Assembly (NCBI GenBank): GCA_030620095.1
Contig: JAUTXW010005191.1
Coordinates: 62,001-126,000, forward strand
Length of the DNA: 64,000 nucleotides
Direction of reading: 5' to 3'
Source: Kuschelorhynchus macadamiae
Lineage: Eukaryota > Arthropoda > Insecta > Coleoptera > Curculionidae
The notes below the pieces were generated by a model. It searched no databases, was not told the origin of the DNA, and was given only the letters and a program-made list of their open reading frames with translations. Every line of letters starts with the position of its first letter. Positions within the stretch are counted from its first letter, which is position 1. A program made the position numbers and the translations under genes. Shown piece after piece: positions 25,155 through 38,475 of this stretch.

Positions 25155-26690
25155 GAAAGCGAAAAATTGATAACTGTCCAGGAGAAACTATGAAAGAAAC
25201 AGATAATCTTATTTTGGAAGGTAGGAGTTTAAAAAAGTGGCGGCTTTAAAAGGTATTTCACTTCAGACCTTAGCGAGATATGTGAACAAGACCAAAAAAA
25301 TCCCAACTCCAACAAGAATTATTATTTAGCCGTACTTAACCTTATTTTTAAAATTCAGAAACTCTGATAGAATATTTTCCAAATTACGATAATATATCTA
25401 ATACATAGTACATACTTTGGAAATATTAAATGGAGACCTTGCAATTATTAACTTTTTACTGCTATAGACAAAACAAAAGCATTTATCGTTCTCGTCTCCC
25501 ATCCCGCGTCATGATTTTTCGTCTATAAATTCTTACAGTGGCGAGGGAAATAAGACCACCAAACGCGTTACGTATGCGAGACGTTGTTGCCATATCAATC
25601 GAATATTATTCATACATCGTAAAATTATCACAATAATATCTATCAAATTTTACGTATAATAATTTATTGTTAAAAATATTAGAGACAAAATAGTTTTCAA
25701 TATTTATATTGGGTATCTAGGGGGGTAATTACCCCCTCTATCCCCCCTTGGAAGCGCCCTTGAGTGCTTGCAGTTAAGGACGTAAAACAGGACAAGAAAT
25801 TAACAAGTGGCGAGCGTGGTATGCTTGTTACAACCTGTTGTATAGTTTATGCTACAGGTCAGTTTTTTCCTCAAGTGGTGTTTCCTACAACCCATTTTAA
25901 AGAGGCACATGCTTCGTGGTAGTCCGCCAGGCCCGTTAGCAAGTGCAGTTACCGACCGTATGCTTCCAGATAATAACCAAAGTCGAGATATTATAGATCC
26001 CCAAAATAATGTCAATTCTCTTAATTACCAAAATAATTCTGAAAATGAAGCGAGTGTAAAAAATATAGACGTCATGAATAAACTGGCTGTTTTTAAAACT
26101 CTTGAAGAGTTTCGAGGCTTTCTAAATGCGGAGGTTCGTAAGTCTACAAATTCCCGTAAAATAGCAAAAATTATTATAGCTACCGATACGCCAGAAAAAG
26201 ATGCAATAGAACCGAAACATTCAGCAAATATAAAAACGATTACTAAGAAACAAAATGTAAAGTCTTCGAAAATAGAATTTTGCTCAGAGGAAGAACTAAT
26301 TTTGAACTCGTCTTTAGGAGACGAGTGTTTTCCAACAATCGAGCCAGATGGCTTTGAAAATTTAGACAAGAACCCAAAAGAAAACGATTTTGTTCTTGTA
26401 GAGTTTGCGGGGAAAGCGGAGGAAATTAAAGTTTAACTTATTGAAAAGATATTTTAAATATTGTGTCAAGCCAGGAATATAAAGTCACTTTCTTGAGGAA
26501 CCAGGAAAAAGAATACAAATAAATTTATTTTTCCTGATGTTTTGGACGAAGCTGTAGTTGCCTTGAAAGGCATTAAGCTTATTATCCCACCTCCAGTTCC
26601 GTGTGGACACACAAGTCGTCAAAAAGCCTCATTTACTTTTGAAATAGATTTCAGTTTGTTAAATATTCGATATGTTTATTACTCTGTGTT
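25155..26690 (+). pseudogene. Pogo/Tigger-like transposase pseudogene
   Basis: Three pieces of one family in order. At 25170-25335, through a frameshift, an N-terminal helix-turn-helix: MKETDNLILEGRSLKK then GISLQTLARYVNKTKK. At 25770-25930, the segment after the first catalytic block: SGERGMLVTTCCIVYATGQF, then LKRHMLRGSPPG in a shifted frame. The DDE core that should follow is deleted. From 25946 a long open stretch (25849-26436) covers the C-terminal linker, ending in NDFVLVEFAGK; after a frameshift near 26520 comes FIFPDVLDEAVVALKGI and then the family's terminal FTFEIDF block. 25540-25765 may be a small hAT-type insertion. Without its catalytic core the gene is inactive. Confidence 0.75.
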
Positions 26691-26699
26691 TTTTAATAT

Positions 26700-27330
26700 A
26701 TTTTATAACGGCTTTTTTATTTTTTATGCCTATATGCTTATTCTTTAAAGACTGTTGTTGATACAAATATTGATCTTTATATCTAAATTTGTAACTAAAG
26801 TAACAATAAAATTCTTAAACAAACAATATAGACGAATATAATTATTAAAAGTTCTAAAATATTTGTCTCACTATAGGCCCTATGATGTCTTAAGTGCTGA
26901 ATACTAGTGACCTACGCTGAGACAAATACATAAATATCAAAATAGTGAAATAAAAAGGCAACATTACTATAATTTTCAGTAATTGATTTAAGAAATTTTA
27001 CTGAAAGAGTTAAGTCTCTACGTGGCCTCAAAATATTAAATATATTGCTGAAACAAAAAAAAACTATGATTTGAAAAAAGTGTCTCACTATTGGGCCCTC
27101 TCCCCTACTGTCATAAAACTTAGACAAATTTTATTTTGAATTTTCTTCAAAACCTTTTTTCTAAACGACTACTGAGTTTTCAAGGTCAATCCTAATATTT
27201 GTATTTGACAAACCATACATATCATTGCTAAGACTCGGTAGATAACCCACATCGATCTGTCAAACTGTAATCATCATGTGATTTATCTGCAGCAGTGACA
27301 GCAGAGGAATGGAAAATTTAAATTCAATAG
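26700..27330. other. No gene recognised
   Basis: AT-rich spacer between the pogo-like pseudogene and the DDE element. Confidence 0.5.
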
Positions 27331-27637
27331 TTAAAGTGCGGGACACGAAAGAAAACCGGGCGGTCCTTAAAATAAAGGTTCATAGTCTTAAGCAAGCGGA
27401 GAAGTAAAATTTGTGTACGCAAATAAATTTTATGTTATTTTATTTGTTGTAATAGTTTGCCGCTTCACCTATAAAGTGCGCCAGCTAAGCGGTACGGAAA
27501 ATTAATCGAGGATTTAGTAAATTTCGCACTGGTCGACTAGTAATGCGGATGTGCCTAGAGTCTCCATGCACTTGCCGCTGGAAAGTTCTAGCTATTTCCA
27601 GTGGCGCCTATACATTTCGAGCATTTGTTTTCATTTC

Positions 27638-27645
27638 TATATAAA
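27638..27645 (+). promoter_or_regulatory. TATA box of the DDE transposase
   Basis: TATATAAA, 40 nt upstream of the transposase ATG at 27685. Confidence 0.4.
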
Positions 27646-28524
27646 CGCGTTGCGTTGAATTTGAATTATTATTTCGAAGTAACGATGCCGAGAAAAAAAG
27701 GAAAAACAATTCGAAGCGGTGTACGTGAAGTTATGACGAGCCTGTACTAGAGAAGCTGAAAATAATAGTTTGACTATTCCAATTCAAAATCGAACAGAAC
27801 GCGCTGCATTTTACACTGGTGTTTCGGAAAGTAGTGTAAGAAAAATTCAAAGAGAACATAATGATCGCTCATGTTCTACTTCACCTTTAAAATCTCCTGG
27901 TAAAAAGAGGATTTTTATGTAAACTTGAAGAAGGTTCCGACCTGTAAACCCCTACTTCGTGCTGTAAAGAACAAAATAGATTTTCCGTACGGGTATAAAA
28001 CCTTAAATCGGCTTTTACGATCAAATGGTTTTGTTTGGCCCAAGTGCCAAAATAAACGAAAATTGCTCATTGAGAGACCAAATATTTTTCACTGGCGGGT
28101 GAAATATCTATCAACTGTAAGGCAATATACGCAAAAAGAGAAGTAAGAGTCCGCGACAATGAGTTCAGCAATTTTTTAGTGTTACATTTACCCCACTATA
28201 TCTATTTTCTATTTGACTATAATCGATTAGCGTTCTCAAAATATAAAATATGTATGCTTTTGAACCCATAAAAAACTGAATATCTACGCCTATGGCATTC
28301 TAAATCAGAATTGTGGAGACACAGTTCTAATCTATTTATGGTACAAGTTTGAAACAAATCAAAATTTTACCAGTTGATCCAGTTTTAATAATTTTTTTTT
28401 TACATTTTATTAGGCCGCATTTTTTTGTACGGCTATGATTTAATTATAAACTCTCGACATTGTCTAAGTTTTTATGTTTTTTATTAGTTTTTAGACCATC
28501 ATATGATTTAATTAATATCTATGG

Positions 28525-28755
<231 letters not shown>

Positions 28756-29164
28756 TAAATTACGAACTTTAAAGTTACATAGAATGATGAAACCCGCATA
28801 TAAAATTTTAAGGTGTTCAAAAGTTAGCACTTCTCCGGTATAACATAATATACAGGGTGAGTCTGGCAAGCGGGACCCCCCCTTAAATTCTATGATAGCT
28901 GAGAATAGAAAAAAAACTTTATATCAAATATTTTCAATATTCAGCGAACTTTCACTCTACAGAATGGTTCAAAAAAGTTGGGCGTGGTCCAACTTTGCAT
29001 TTTTAAACGTAACCCTGTATTTTTTATTTCATTTTTGGATTCAGCTTGCAATACTGGATATTTTTTGTATAGCATACTATTATCGTAAATTTAATAGTTT
29101 TCGCCAAAATGATACTTGTAAAAAATTTTGTATAGCTTTCATGCCTTGCCTTGCAAAATTTTAA

Positions 29165-29597
29165 ATAATACAAAAGAATTCACAGCCAAATTTAGACCAA
29201 TATTACGGTCCTCAACGTTAATAAAAACAATCGAAATAACCCACCTTTACAAAACGCTTTTAAAACGTCCCCGGACATGGTTTCGAAATCGAATGAAATG
29301 TTTCCTTACGTGTCGTCACTCTCTATCAAGTAAAAAAAGACGTCTTAACATGAGCCTGTGATCCAGCCAGTATCCCGAATTAATAGAAAACATAAGTATC
29401 ATCCTTATCACCTCTGTTTGAACCAAGAACTCCATGGGGATGATTTCCAAAACAGGGTAAATTTTTGTAGAGATTTTCAAACGCGAGTTATTGAAAATAA
29501 ACCATTTTTGAGAAATATTTTATACACCGACGAATCCTCTTTTAAAAATAGTGGAGCTGTTAATAGAAACAGCATGCACTTATTACATTACATTACA

Positions 29598-29633
<36 letters not shown>

Positions 29634-30363
29634 GTAATAATTTTATTTCCAAATAAGGTCATTGTTACAATGTATAGAATCCAACTCAATTACAAGAATA
29701 TTGCACCCAAAAACAAACAAGTTCAAAAGAATTATGTCACGATTAACTAACAATGTTAATATGAAAACAAATAGCAATATATCACATATTTTTCAACACT
29801 AGCCTTGATCCAAGCTTAAGTACATCAAATCCTTATTGGATGAGAGCTGTCAAGCAATCAAAGAATTTGGTCTTTAAATGTATGAGGCGGAATTTTAGGA
29901 TCGCAGGTTATTGGACCACATTTTTTTGACGGCACTTTAACGAACGAAATTTACTTAAATTTTTTAAGAAACGATTTGACTACATACTCGGAAGAGGTCC
30001 CTCTACAGGTTTGACAAGTTATGTGGTTCCATCACGATGGGGCACCTCCTCAATATTCCCACATTGTTCGCAGTTATTTGGATCATACTTATCCAAACAA
30101 ATGGATACAAAGAAGAGGGAGTATAAACTGGTCAGCAAGGTCACCTGATCTTACTCCATGTAATTTTTTTCCTTTGGGAATATATCAAAGAACAAGTTTA
30201 TGTAATTCCACCAACTACCATCGAAGATATGAAAACCAGGATTAGAAGTGTGTTTTCCAAAATTACTCCTGTAACACTTTTAGATGTGAAGAGAAATAAT
30301 CAAAGACGTTTACAACTGTGTATCGAACAGAATGGAAACACTTTCGAGCATTTGAGAATTTAA
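29165..30363 (+). pseudogene. Mariner-like transposase pseudogene
   Basis: The N-terminal third is decayed. From 29358 a frame gives GDDFQNRVNFCRDFQTRV and ILYTDESSFKNSGAVNRNS with the first catalytic Asp. It is then cut by a LINE-derived insertion (about 29585-29815). After it, shifted frames give NPYWMRAVKQS, GGILGSQVIGPHFFDGTL, then MWFHHDGAPPQYSHIVRSYL (second Asp) and WSARSPDLTPCNFFPLG (third Asp; Trp after FPL lost). The frame ends NGNTFEHLRI and TAA at 30361-30363. Related to, but clearly diverged from, the copies at 10.2-11.3 kb and 38.5-39.5 kb. Confidence 0.8.
29585..29815 (-). mobile_element. 3' end of a LINE, reverse orientation
   Basis: An (AAT)n run at 29598-29640 followed by ATTTTATTTCC, i.e. 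on the minus strand GGAAATAAAAT then (ATT)n, the usual appearance of a 5'-truncated LINE tail. It interrupts the mariner-like transposase. No exact target duplication identified. Confidence 0.55.
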
Positions 30364-31892
30364 AATTTTGTAATATCCCAAACTTCATCCACTGGTTTTA
30401 TCACGTTTAATTGTTTTAATAGTTTTTGCGTTTTCTACCGTTAATTAATTGTTACTTCCTTGATTATTTGTTGTTGCAAATAGATATTAAGTGGTGCAAA
30501 ATGCTTGCTACTGGTATTGGCTGCAGTTGGTAGTTACGTCACAATCGTAGAGGGAAACTACAAAATTTTTTTTCAAATCATTTTGGCGAAAACTATTAAA
30601 TTTACGATTATAGTATGTTATACAAAAAACATCCAGAATTGCCAGCTGAATTCAAAACTGAAATAAAAAATACAGAGTTACATTTAAAAATGCAAAGTTA
30701 GACAGGCCCAACTTTTTTAAAACCACCCTGTATAGTGAACGCTCGTCATAAAATAAAGTTCGCTGAATATTAAAAGTATTTTATATAAAGTTTTTTTTCT
30801 ATTCTCAGCTATCACAGATATAAAGGGGGGTTCTCGCTTGCCAGACTTACCCTGTACATATACTGGACAAACATTATTTTGATACAAACAATTAAATAAC
30901 TTTGAGAATTTTCGCCATTTTTTGGAATATTATTTTTATTTTAAATATATGTAGTCGACAAAAATTAAGTATCTATGCATTATCTTTCAATGTTAGAACA
31001 TTTACCCCACCTATATCACTTTTCAATTTGATTGTTATCGGTTTTGCGTCCTCAAAATATGATAACCCATCGTCTGGCGGGGGGCTAATTTCGAGGTTGG
31101 CGGGCTAAGCTCCCCCTAGCCCCGCCCTAGTTGCGCCATGTTCAGAAGCCAGATTTGTTCCAGGTGCTGCTTTAGTTTTTCGCTCGCTACTAACAACTGG
31201 AGACTATCATGGACAGATGAATAGAGATAATTTCGAAAACTGGTTGCTCGAGAAGCTTCTACCTAACATTTCTCCCAAATCATTCTCACGTAGAAGATAA
31301 AGTGCCACCTAAATACTCTACAAAAGCTCATATGATATCGTGGCTTAAATCGAACAATCTTGTATGTAATATAACATGGGGAAAATATCAATTATATGAA
31401 GTAATATCAGCCAACAAGCCTAGATAACAGTATAAAATTGACGGTCTTTTACGTAACCTCGGTCATACACCTTTAAGGCTGCCTCCATACATGTGCAACC
31501 TCAACCCTACTGAACTTGCATGGGCAGGAGTAAAAAAATATATTCGAGAGCGCAACACCGGTGAACTTTCAATTAAAGATTTAAAAAAAAATAACATTAG
31601 AAGCGATTGACTCAATATCGGCTGAAAATTGGAAATCGTATGTTTAACATGTTCGTTCTATTGAAGATAAATACTGGGAAATAGAAGTAAAACCTCATCA
31701 TTTTCAGAGGAAGACAACGATTTAGAAGGAATCGAAACATTAGAATCACAGCCGTCAACCTCAAAAATGGCTTAGTTTTTTTTTCATATTTCTGTTCAAT
31801 ACCGGGTGTCAAAAAATATCTAATATTGCAATTAATATTTGAAAAGCTACAGAACTCATATTTTTTCAAAATTAACACATCAATGTAGTTAT

Positions 31893-32645
31893 AGTAGGGG
31901 TAGCCAGGACTGATTCCAGTGAACAAGATTTATCAAAATTTTAACTTATGCACTTCGACTTTGGGCTATTCGGGTATGCGAAAAGTGACCGTTTGTCTCC
32001 GTCTGTCATATTACTTTGTAAAAGGGGCGTCATTGTGAAGTACTATACAAGGCGTTTCCTAATTGCGTGCTAATGTTAAAGGGGGGTGATTCTTGGACCT
32101 TTTTAAGAAAAAGGTTTAATATGAATCTAAAAGTCTCAAATTTGTTGAAACAGGGTTTAAAACATTTTTTAGATCCTAATTCTGATGCTATTATAGGTAA
32201 ATAGCTGTGTAAAATTTGATACACATAAAAGGGCATTTTTTATTAACAATCAATTTTTGAAATTTCTACCAGTGGCGTGCATATGTAATTAACCTGGGTA
32301 AATCCGTATGCTCCTTAATGCATAGAAGACGTGTATAAAATTGCATGCAGTTATCTACAATAGCATCAGAATTGGGACGAAAAAAAATGTTTTCTTTTTA
32401 AACTTTACCATCCTGTATCTCAAAAGTTAAGACTGTTAGGACATAAAAACACCCCCTTTAACATCAGCACGCAATTAGGAAACGCCCTGTATAGTACTTC
32501 ACAATGACGGCCCCTGTATAAAGTAATATGACAAACGGAGACAGACGGCCACTTTTGGCATACCCGAGTTGTCCAAAGTCGAACTGCATAAATTAAAATT
32601 TTGATAAATCTTGTTCACTGGATCTGATTCTGGCTGCCCTTGTAA
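31893..32645. mobile_element. Fold-back MITE
   Basis: 31895-32090 is the imperfect reverse complement of about 32450-32640. Shared blocks are GGCGTTTCCTAATTGCGTGC-type, GAAGTACTATACA, GACAAACGGAGACAGAC-type and AAATCTTGTTCACTGGA. The inner arms (32120-32230 and 32330-32420) are also related, so the whole can fold on itself. Non-coding, inserted downstream of the DDE transposase coding end. Confidence 0.75.
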
Positions 32646-33048
32646 AATTTGGACTTGTAAATCGTGTATCACTATACTGGGTAGTCCAATAATAGTGGAC
32701 GTAGGCAGTAGCCCGGGAACCGTTAATGACAGAACTCAAGAAAAAATATATTTATAGGTAAATCGATCAAGAAAAATCAAAATTAAATCATTTTAAAATT
32801 CGAAAGTTGGCCGCTTTTGCAACACAAAAGAGATATAGAAGTGCGGTACTCGAAAGAAAATAGAGAAATATAGATAAAGGTTCATTAAGCATAGTTACAT
32901 TTTTTAATTATCTAAAGTGCGTATAGTCAAAAAGGAGAGCCATATTATTTAAAGAACGACGGGACACCACTGGTTTAAAAAGATTTCTTGGCCGACCTTC
33001 CTAAACCGATTTACTCCGCCCGGTTTTCTTTCGTGTCCCGCACTTTAA

Positions 33049-34600
33049 TTAGTATTACATGAGGAGCTCAAGTTGTTTCAAGTTCTTACTAGAAGACGCA
33101 AGCTGTAGTTAGTCTGTAGTTAGGATATCTATAAAAAGTCTGATGATGTTCAGGATAAAATAAATTTAAAGATCGATGGGAAATAGAGAAATTTACAGCC
33201 TTCGGGACACTTTCTAGGATTCACTAGTTTAAAGAAAAAAATAAGTGTCTATAACCCATCAGTAATGAAATTCATTACAGGAATCACCAAACACGATGAA
33301 ATTTATTTTCTTTGTTTCAAAATATATGTATATGCTTTTGAATAAAGAGAATGGCAGGCCATATTGAGCTTACATGTTCCAGTACAGATCTTACATAAAC
33401 ACCACAGAATCTTGTATACTTTACAGATAAAGTCAGGCATAAACTTAGTAATAAATATCAAACTCCTATAGACACGTTATACGAGAGTTCCAAAGAGATA
33501 CCAGCAATAGCTAATAATACAATAATATAAATCCTACACAAATAACTCTTTTAATACATAAAGGATAACAGTTGTAATTCTACATAAAAGACACATTTTT
33601 CCACTTTACAGTAATAATGTTCTATGTTACTTAGTCCGATCTTATTTTAATTGTTATATAATTCCCTTACATTATCTGTTTTATTTTTACGTTTGACTAA
33701 TCAGATTTTAGGCATAAAGAAATATTTTGTCTTTAATGCCCTATATATCACTAATTATTAACATCGTTATTATGCGATTAAAAAAGTATAAATAAAATAC
33801 GAGACGTGGCACAGAAATTAATAAATGTGATGTGTGTGCCTTCTCCTAACCAATGAACTTAAAAATGTTTATTTCAAGTTTTATTGAAAGGGTTAGCTCA
33901 AAGTTTTCGAAATCTAGGTTAAAACGTCGAAGGTCCCTAATAAACGTAATAAGTAATGAATTACATTAAAACATTACACTTAAAATGTTGCTAGAATCAT
34001 GGTTACTATACAAATCTATAACATATTTATGAAAATCATCAATACAAATTGTCAAAAATGAAAATGGCTAGTAGAACTGATTTATTATCTTTTTTTGTAT
34101 ACATAAGCAATTTTTTCCTTCATATAGGGTTAATCTAAGGGGGTGAAAGAGTTTTCTAAAGACAGAATTAAAATTTTAAGTTTTTGGTGGAGTGTAAAAC
34201 GGTAAGTTTTACAAAAGAAGCTACTGATTTTTAAAAAACAGCAAGACACAATCAATTTACTATATTACTTCCTTAGAAACCTTAACTTGAGGAAACGATT
34301 GGCTTACATATATATTATATAGGAAAGAACCATGTCTCGCAAAACAGATTTTTTTCTTTGTTATGTGAAGATTCGGAAAAAATGCAAGTTATAAAATATT
34401 TTTGCCTTTTCATCGAAACAATTTAAAATAATCCAAAATGGCATTTTTTCAGTTATTTGAAAAGTTATTTCAAATAATCCGGGAGTAAAATTTTTGTTTG
34501 GTCAAAATAAATTTCAAAAAATATTAGGACTCCCCCTCAATAAGCGATAATGGCTATCGATCCTATATGTGTTACATCTTCGTTATGTGAAAAATATTTT
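33049..34600. other. No gene recognised
   Basis: AT-rich sequence without recognisable coding or transposon ends. Confidence 0.5.
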
Positions 34601-34639
34601 TGTTCTTTTATTGAAGGATTTTTCAAAAATGTATTTGCT

Positions 34640-35880
34640 TTTTTGGGTGCGGTTGGGTGATTTTCGATACCCGTTAACTCACTTGATATGCGTTTTTTTT
34701 AATGTTGAAAATAAATATCGTTCAGAATCGAAAAGCATATCTGATAGGTTGGGTAAAAAAATAATCGGGCATTATTTTTTAGATGTAGGTTCGGGGTCAA
34801 CGAAAAATTAGATCTAAAACGGATGAAAAAAAAAACATTAAATAAAAAAATCTTTGGCGACATTTGTTTTTATGGAAAAACTTTACAAAACTCTTCTATA
34901 TTACTCTATAAAATTGAAATTTAATTTTTTGCAGAATGAACCACTGTATCCCCAATTCCTAAAAGTTTACGATGTACCGCGTCCTCTATATTTTAGTGGT
35001 AGACTTTTGCCCGTAACTCACACGGTTGTAATTTTTAAAGCCATACCCCAGGGGAAATTTTTCATTAACTTCAACTTTTTTTTTTCGAATATTTAGCTGT
35101 GGAAAATTATCGTACGCCCTCTCAGGAACCCTTGAAAAGTACCGTAAGCTCATTTAACTGGGTGTCTACTATACGTTGCATATGTGAAAATTGCCAGATA
35201 AGGGTCAGTATCTAGAAGACTGTTATTCATACGCTTCCGTAACTATGAAAAACGAATCGAGCCTGTCGAAAAACCTTCTTAGACTTACGTTCCGGGAAAA
35301 TTAAAAATTAGTCATTTGGGACAAACTTAACGGACCTCAGGGCTCTTTCTTTGCCACCTATTACATATTCAGGCTATTATAATCAAAGCACAGCCGTTAA
35401 GGTTGTGCTAAATAAAAAAATAATGTGTAAAATTTGAAATTAAAAAAGCTGATAAACATAACGGATCACGAGAATCTTTCTTTGCGACCTAACTCTCATA
35501 CCTGTAATAGTAGACCGGAACGGGCTATTATTGTAATCGCGTCGTCAAAGCTGCGAAAAATTTAGCTCGAAAACGTGTTTTTTTACCTAATTAACATTTA
35601 CCAGTGGGAAACTTAACTGCATTCCTATTATACGCTGCATAGGTGAAAATTGGCTGATGACGAACAGTATCTCGAAAACTGTAACTCATAGACTTCTGAA
35701 ACTGAGTTTTGCTCATTTGGCTTTTTTTGACAAGTCCAGTACATAACCTTCGAGCCGATTAGAACATCTCCATGGTACTAAATAGTGACGATGGTACCAT
35801 TTAGTATTCCCTTTGTTTGGACTCATTTGGTGTGTTTTGACGAATCCAATATATTACCAGTAATAGGTTAAACATATAAA
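34640..35880. repeat. Dispersed repeat family, copies 1 and 2
   Basis: Two imperfect direct copies (about 34640-35440 and 35570-35880) share blocks such as TATACG(T/C)TGCAT, AGGTGAAAATTG, CAGTATCT(C/A)GAAAACTG and GACAAGTCC-like sequence. They are also shared with 37385-37880. No coding content is conserved. Probably fragments of an unidentified transposon. Confidence 0.6.
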
Positions 35881-36649
35881 AAAACTAAAACATATAAAAT
35901 AAATTATAGTTTTGAAAAACTAGAAAACACGCTTTTGTCAGTAACGCGCTAAAAATTACAAAATAATATATAAATTACTTAAAATATTTTGTCACGATAT
36001 ATTCATTCTACCCTTAAAAATTAAATGACTATGCCAAGAAGCGTGGGGCTTTTTGTCGAAATTAATTAAAAGTATCTTTTTCTCAAAGAAACGTAACCAA
36101 ACGTATTTTTATTTTTATTCCCATCCCTATCTAATAGATATTTAAAATAAGAAACTAAAAAAAAATTATTTTAGTTCTAAAGCTAGACATCTGAAAACAA
36201 AATCTAAAAAAACATGATTTTTTTGATAAATTTGTGTTTTTATAAATCCACTATATCCTTTATCAAATTTACTAAAAAAAATACTATACTGAATTACTTC
36301 GGCAAAGTAAAGACATTCATGCTGCTTGTGCAAAAGAAATAACTACAAGTATTTCGAAATAACGGATTTTCAGTTACCTAGTTATAATATTAAACCCATA
36401 ATATCTTACTCTTCAAAGTTCCAATCAATAACATTATTATTGTTTAAACAATATAAAGATTTATATTTCTTTACCAAAATGTTTCTAATGTTAAAGAATA
36501 TATAAAAATAAACATTTAAAAAATAATCATCAAAATACTGTTCTTGAGGACTAAGAAGTTTTATCGATTTTACCCCTTCATTGATTAGACTAATATATAT
36601 TTTTGCAAGTGTTTTGTTTTTTCTTGGCGTCGCGACGCCTACGAGATCA

Positions 36650-36870
36650 TTTTACGAAGAAAATATTATAAAATGTTTTTGTATTAATGAGAATTGGCTC
36701 AGAAATGATGAGCTAGATGTATCTAGCACGGCAGGGATACTTGTGTTTCTGGTTTTTGTAGGTTAGATAAGATTCGTGGTGCGGAGTGGGTGAATATGTT
36801 CAGTCCAATTATGGAAGGTATTTCAAAAGAGCAACGTTGTGAGGGTGTCCCATGTAAGTTGGCCTATTCT
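36650..36870 (+). pseudogene. LINE endonuclease scrap
   Basis: The frame open from 36581 reads IIKCFCINENWLRNDELDV, matching the second conserved block of LINE apurinic-type endonucleases (pattern DIICxxEHWL). After a frameshift near 36740 it continues SGFCRLDKIRGAEWVNMF, matching the next block (FxRxxxxxGG, with GG changed to GA). Flanking LINE sequence is not recognisable. Confidence 0.6.
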
Positions 36871-37384
36871 TAGCTCGGAAGTTGTAAAAGTTAATTACGA
36901 AAGTTTCTTGATTTGAATTCAATTTTTAAATTATATTATTTTTATGTATACAGGGTGTTTATATTACTCTGACCCGGTATTAAATTTTTTATCTTAAATG
37001 GAACTGGAACTGCATATTTATAGATATTTTTGGTCACAGATGCTACGTAACTTTTATCTATATTTAAAATGACGTAACTAACACAGCATTTTTAAATATT
37101 TCTTTGAGCCAAACAAACAACCAAGTCAACGCTTTTGATTTTTGTAGATTATCTTCAGACCTTTTTTTATGCTAATAACTACCAAGAGGCTTACCAATAT
37201 ATTATCTCAATGAATAAAATATAACATTTTTATGTTCAATATCCTTTTTTATCTTGAAAGCATTAGTAAACTAGACAAATTGAATAAATACATTAATTAT
37301 GCGCAGTGGCGTAGGCAAAAGGGGGCGAAGGGGAGCCTTTCGCCTTTTCGCCCGTCCAAACCTTTATTCATAAATACCCAAGTG

Positions 37385-37880
37385 ATGCAAAACCAATTCT
37401 TCGGTTAGACGTCAAATGAACCGGACTGGTCGAAAAACCCTCTTAGAGATACGTTCGGGATCAACCAAAAATTAGGTCCGAAACGGCCGAAAAAAGGAGT
37501 CGAGTCGGTTCGATAAAAAATTAACGCCATTGACGTTGGGCAGATATAGGCCGAAAATTGAAATTTAGTGCTTGGCCTGTAACTGCCGAACGGACCATTG
37601 GGCGTCTCCTATACGTTATATAGGTGAAAATTGCCTGATAATGATCAATACCTCGAAAACCATGAAAAATGAATCGGGCGCGTCGAAAACGGACGTACGT
37701 TCGAGAACAAGTGAAAATTTGCTATTTGGGGCTATTTAAAAACTCAAATCATTAATATTTAGTAAACACTATTTTCCTGAATTTATATATTTATATATCC
37801 GGTCTATTTTAATTAAAGCACAGCCGTTAAGTTTGACATAGTTACGCTTTTATTTTCTTTGGTGATACATAAAAAATGTG
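37385..37880. repeat. Dispersed repeat family, copy 3
   Basis: Shares GTTCGGGATCAACCAAAAATTAG-like, CTCCTATACGTTATATAGGTG-like and AAAGCACAGCCGTTAAG blocks with 34640-35440. Preceded at 37305 by a solitary hAT-type terminus (CAGTGGCGTAGGC). Confidence 0.6.
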
Positions 37881-38475
37881 TAAAACTTCTTTAAAAACTA
37901 CTTGGATATAGGATCTTCAAAAAAAATGATCTAGTTATTTTTCTCAAAATTCTAATATAAATTCAATGGGTGTTATATTTAAGCCGAAATTAGTAACTGA
38001 TGATATCAAGATAACAGCACTTCCGGTTATACCAGAATTAAATGTCAACTTGCTAGTTTTAAATGGAAAACCCTGCATATTATTTCATATCTGAATTTTT
38101 AGATACAAGAAATTATAAGAATTTTTTGCATCTAAAGTTTTGACGTATCTTCAATTATTTTCGAATAATTGCTGTTGAAATTTGAAATTTTAACACTTTG
38201 ACTCTATTTAATGACAAAAAATTGACCTTGACCACTCGTTTGATTCATAGAATAAACAAAACAATACCTATTACTTATTTCAGCTAATTTAGAATATGTT
38301 TTGTACTATGTTGTGTCTAAATTTAATTGTTTTGGAATTAATATCTAAAAAAATAAACCAAATAAAAAATAATAACTCGAATCGTGGATTGAGGGAGGAT
38401 TCTAATTAAACAAAAGGAGTAATAAGTAATAATATCAAAATAACAAACAACAATTAAAGTAAAGAACTATTTGAT

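Larger units (their letters stand above)
28851..30856 (+). mobile_element. Mariner-like transposon with ~270-bp TIRs
   Basis: Ends read TACAGGGTGAGTCTGGCAAG at 28851 and its near reverse complement at 30837-30856, with TA at both tips. The inverted repeats extend to about 29112 and from about 30577. It encloses a degenerate transposase and a small LINE fragment. Confidence 0.85.

Noticed and set aside
32271..32285. CAGTGGCGTGC motif inside the fold-back MITE (also in the mariner repeats near 10010 and 11742)
   Set aside because: Short motif in other structural contexts, no paired end; not a hAT insertion.
36581..36766. Possible secreted or membrane peptide (hydrophobic N-terminus)
   Set aside because: The downstream part is a LINE endonuclease block with a frameshift; the hydrophobic start is incidental AT-rich sequence.
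37305..37340. hAT-type terminus CAGTGGCGTAGGC with G-rich continuation
   Set aside because: No partner terminus or 8-bp duplication could be found nearby; kept only as a mention, not an element.
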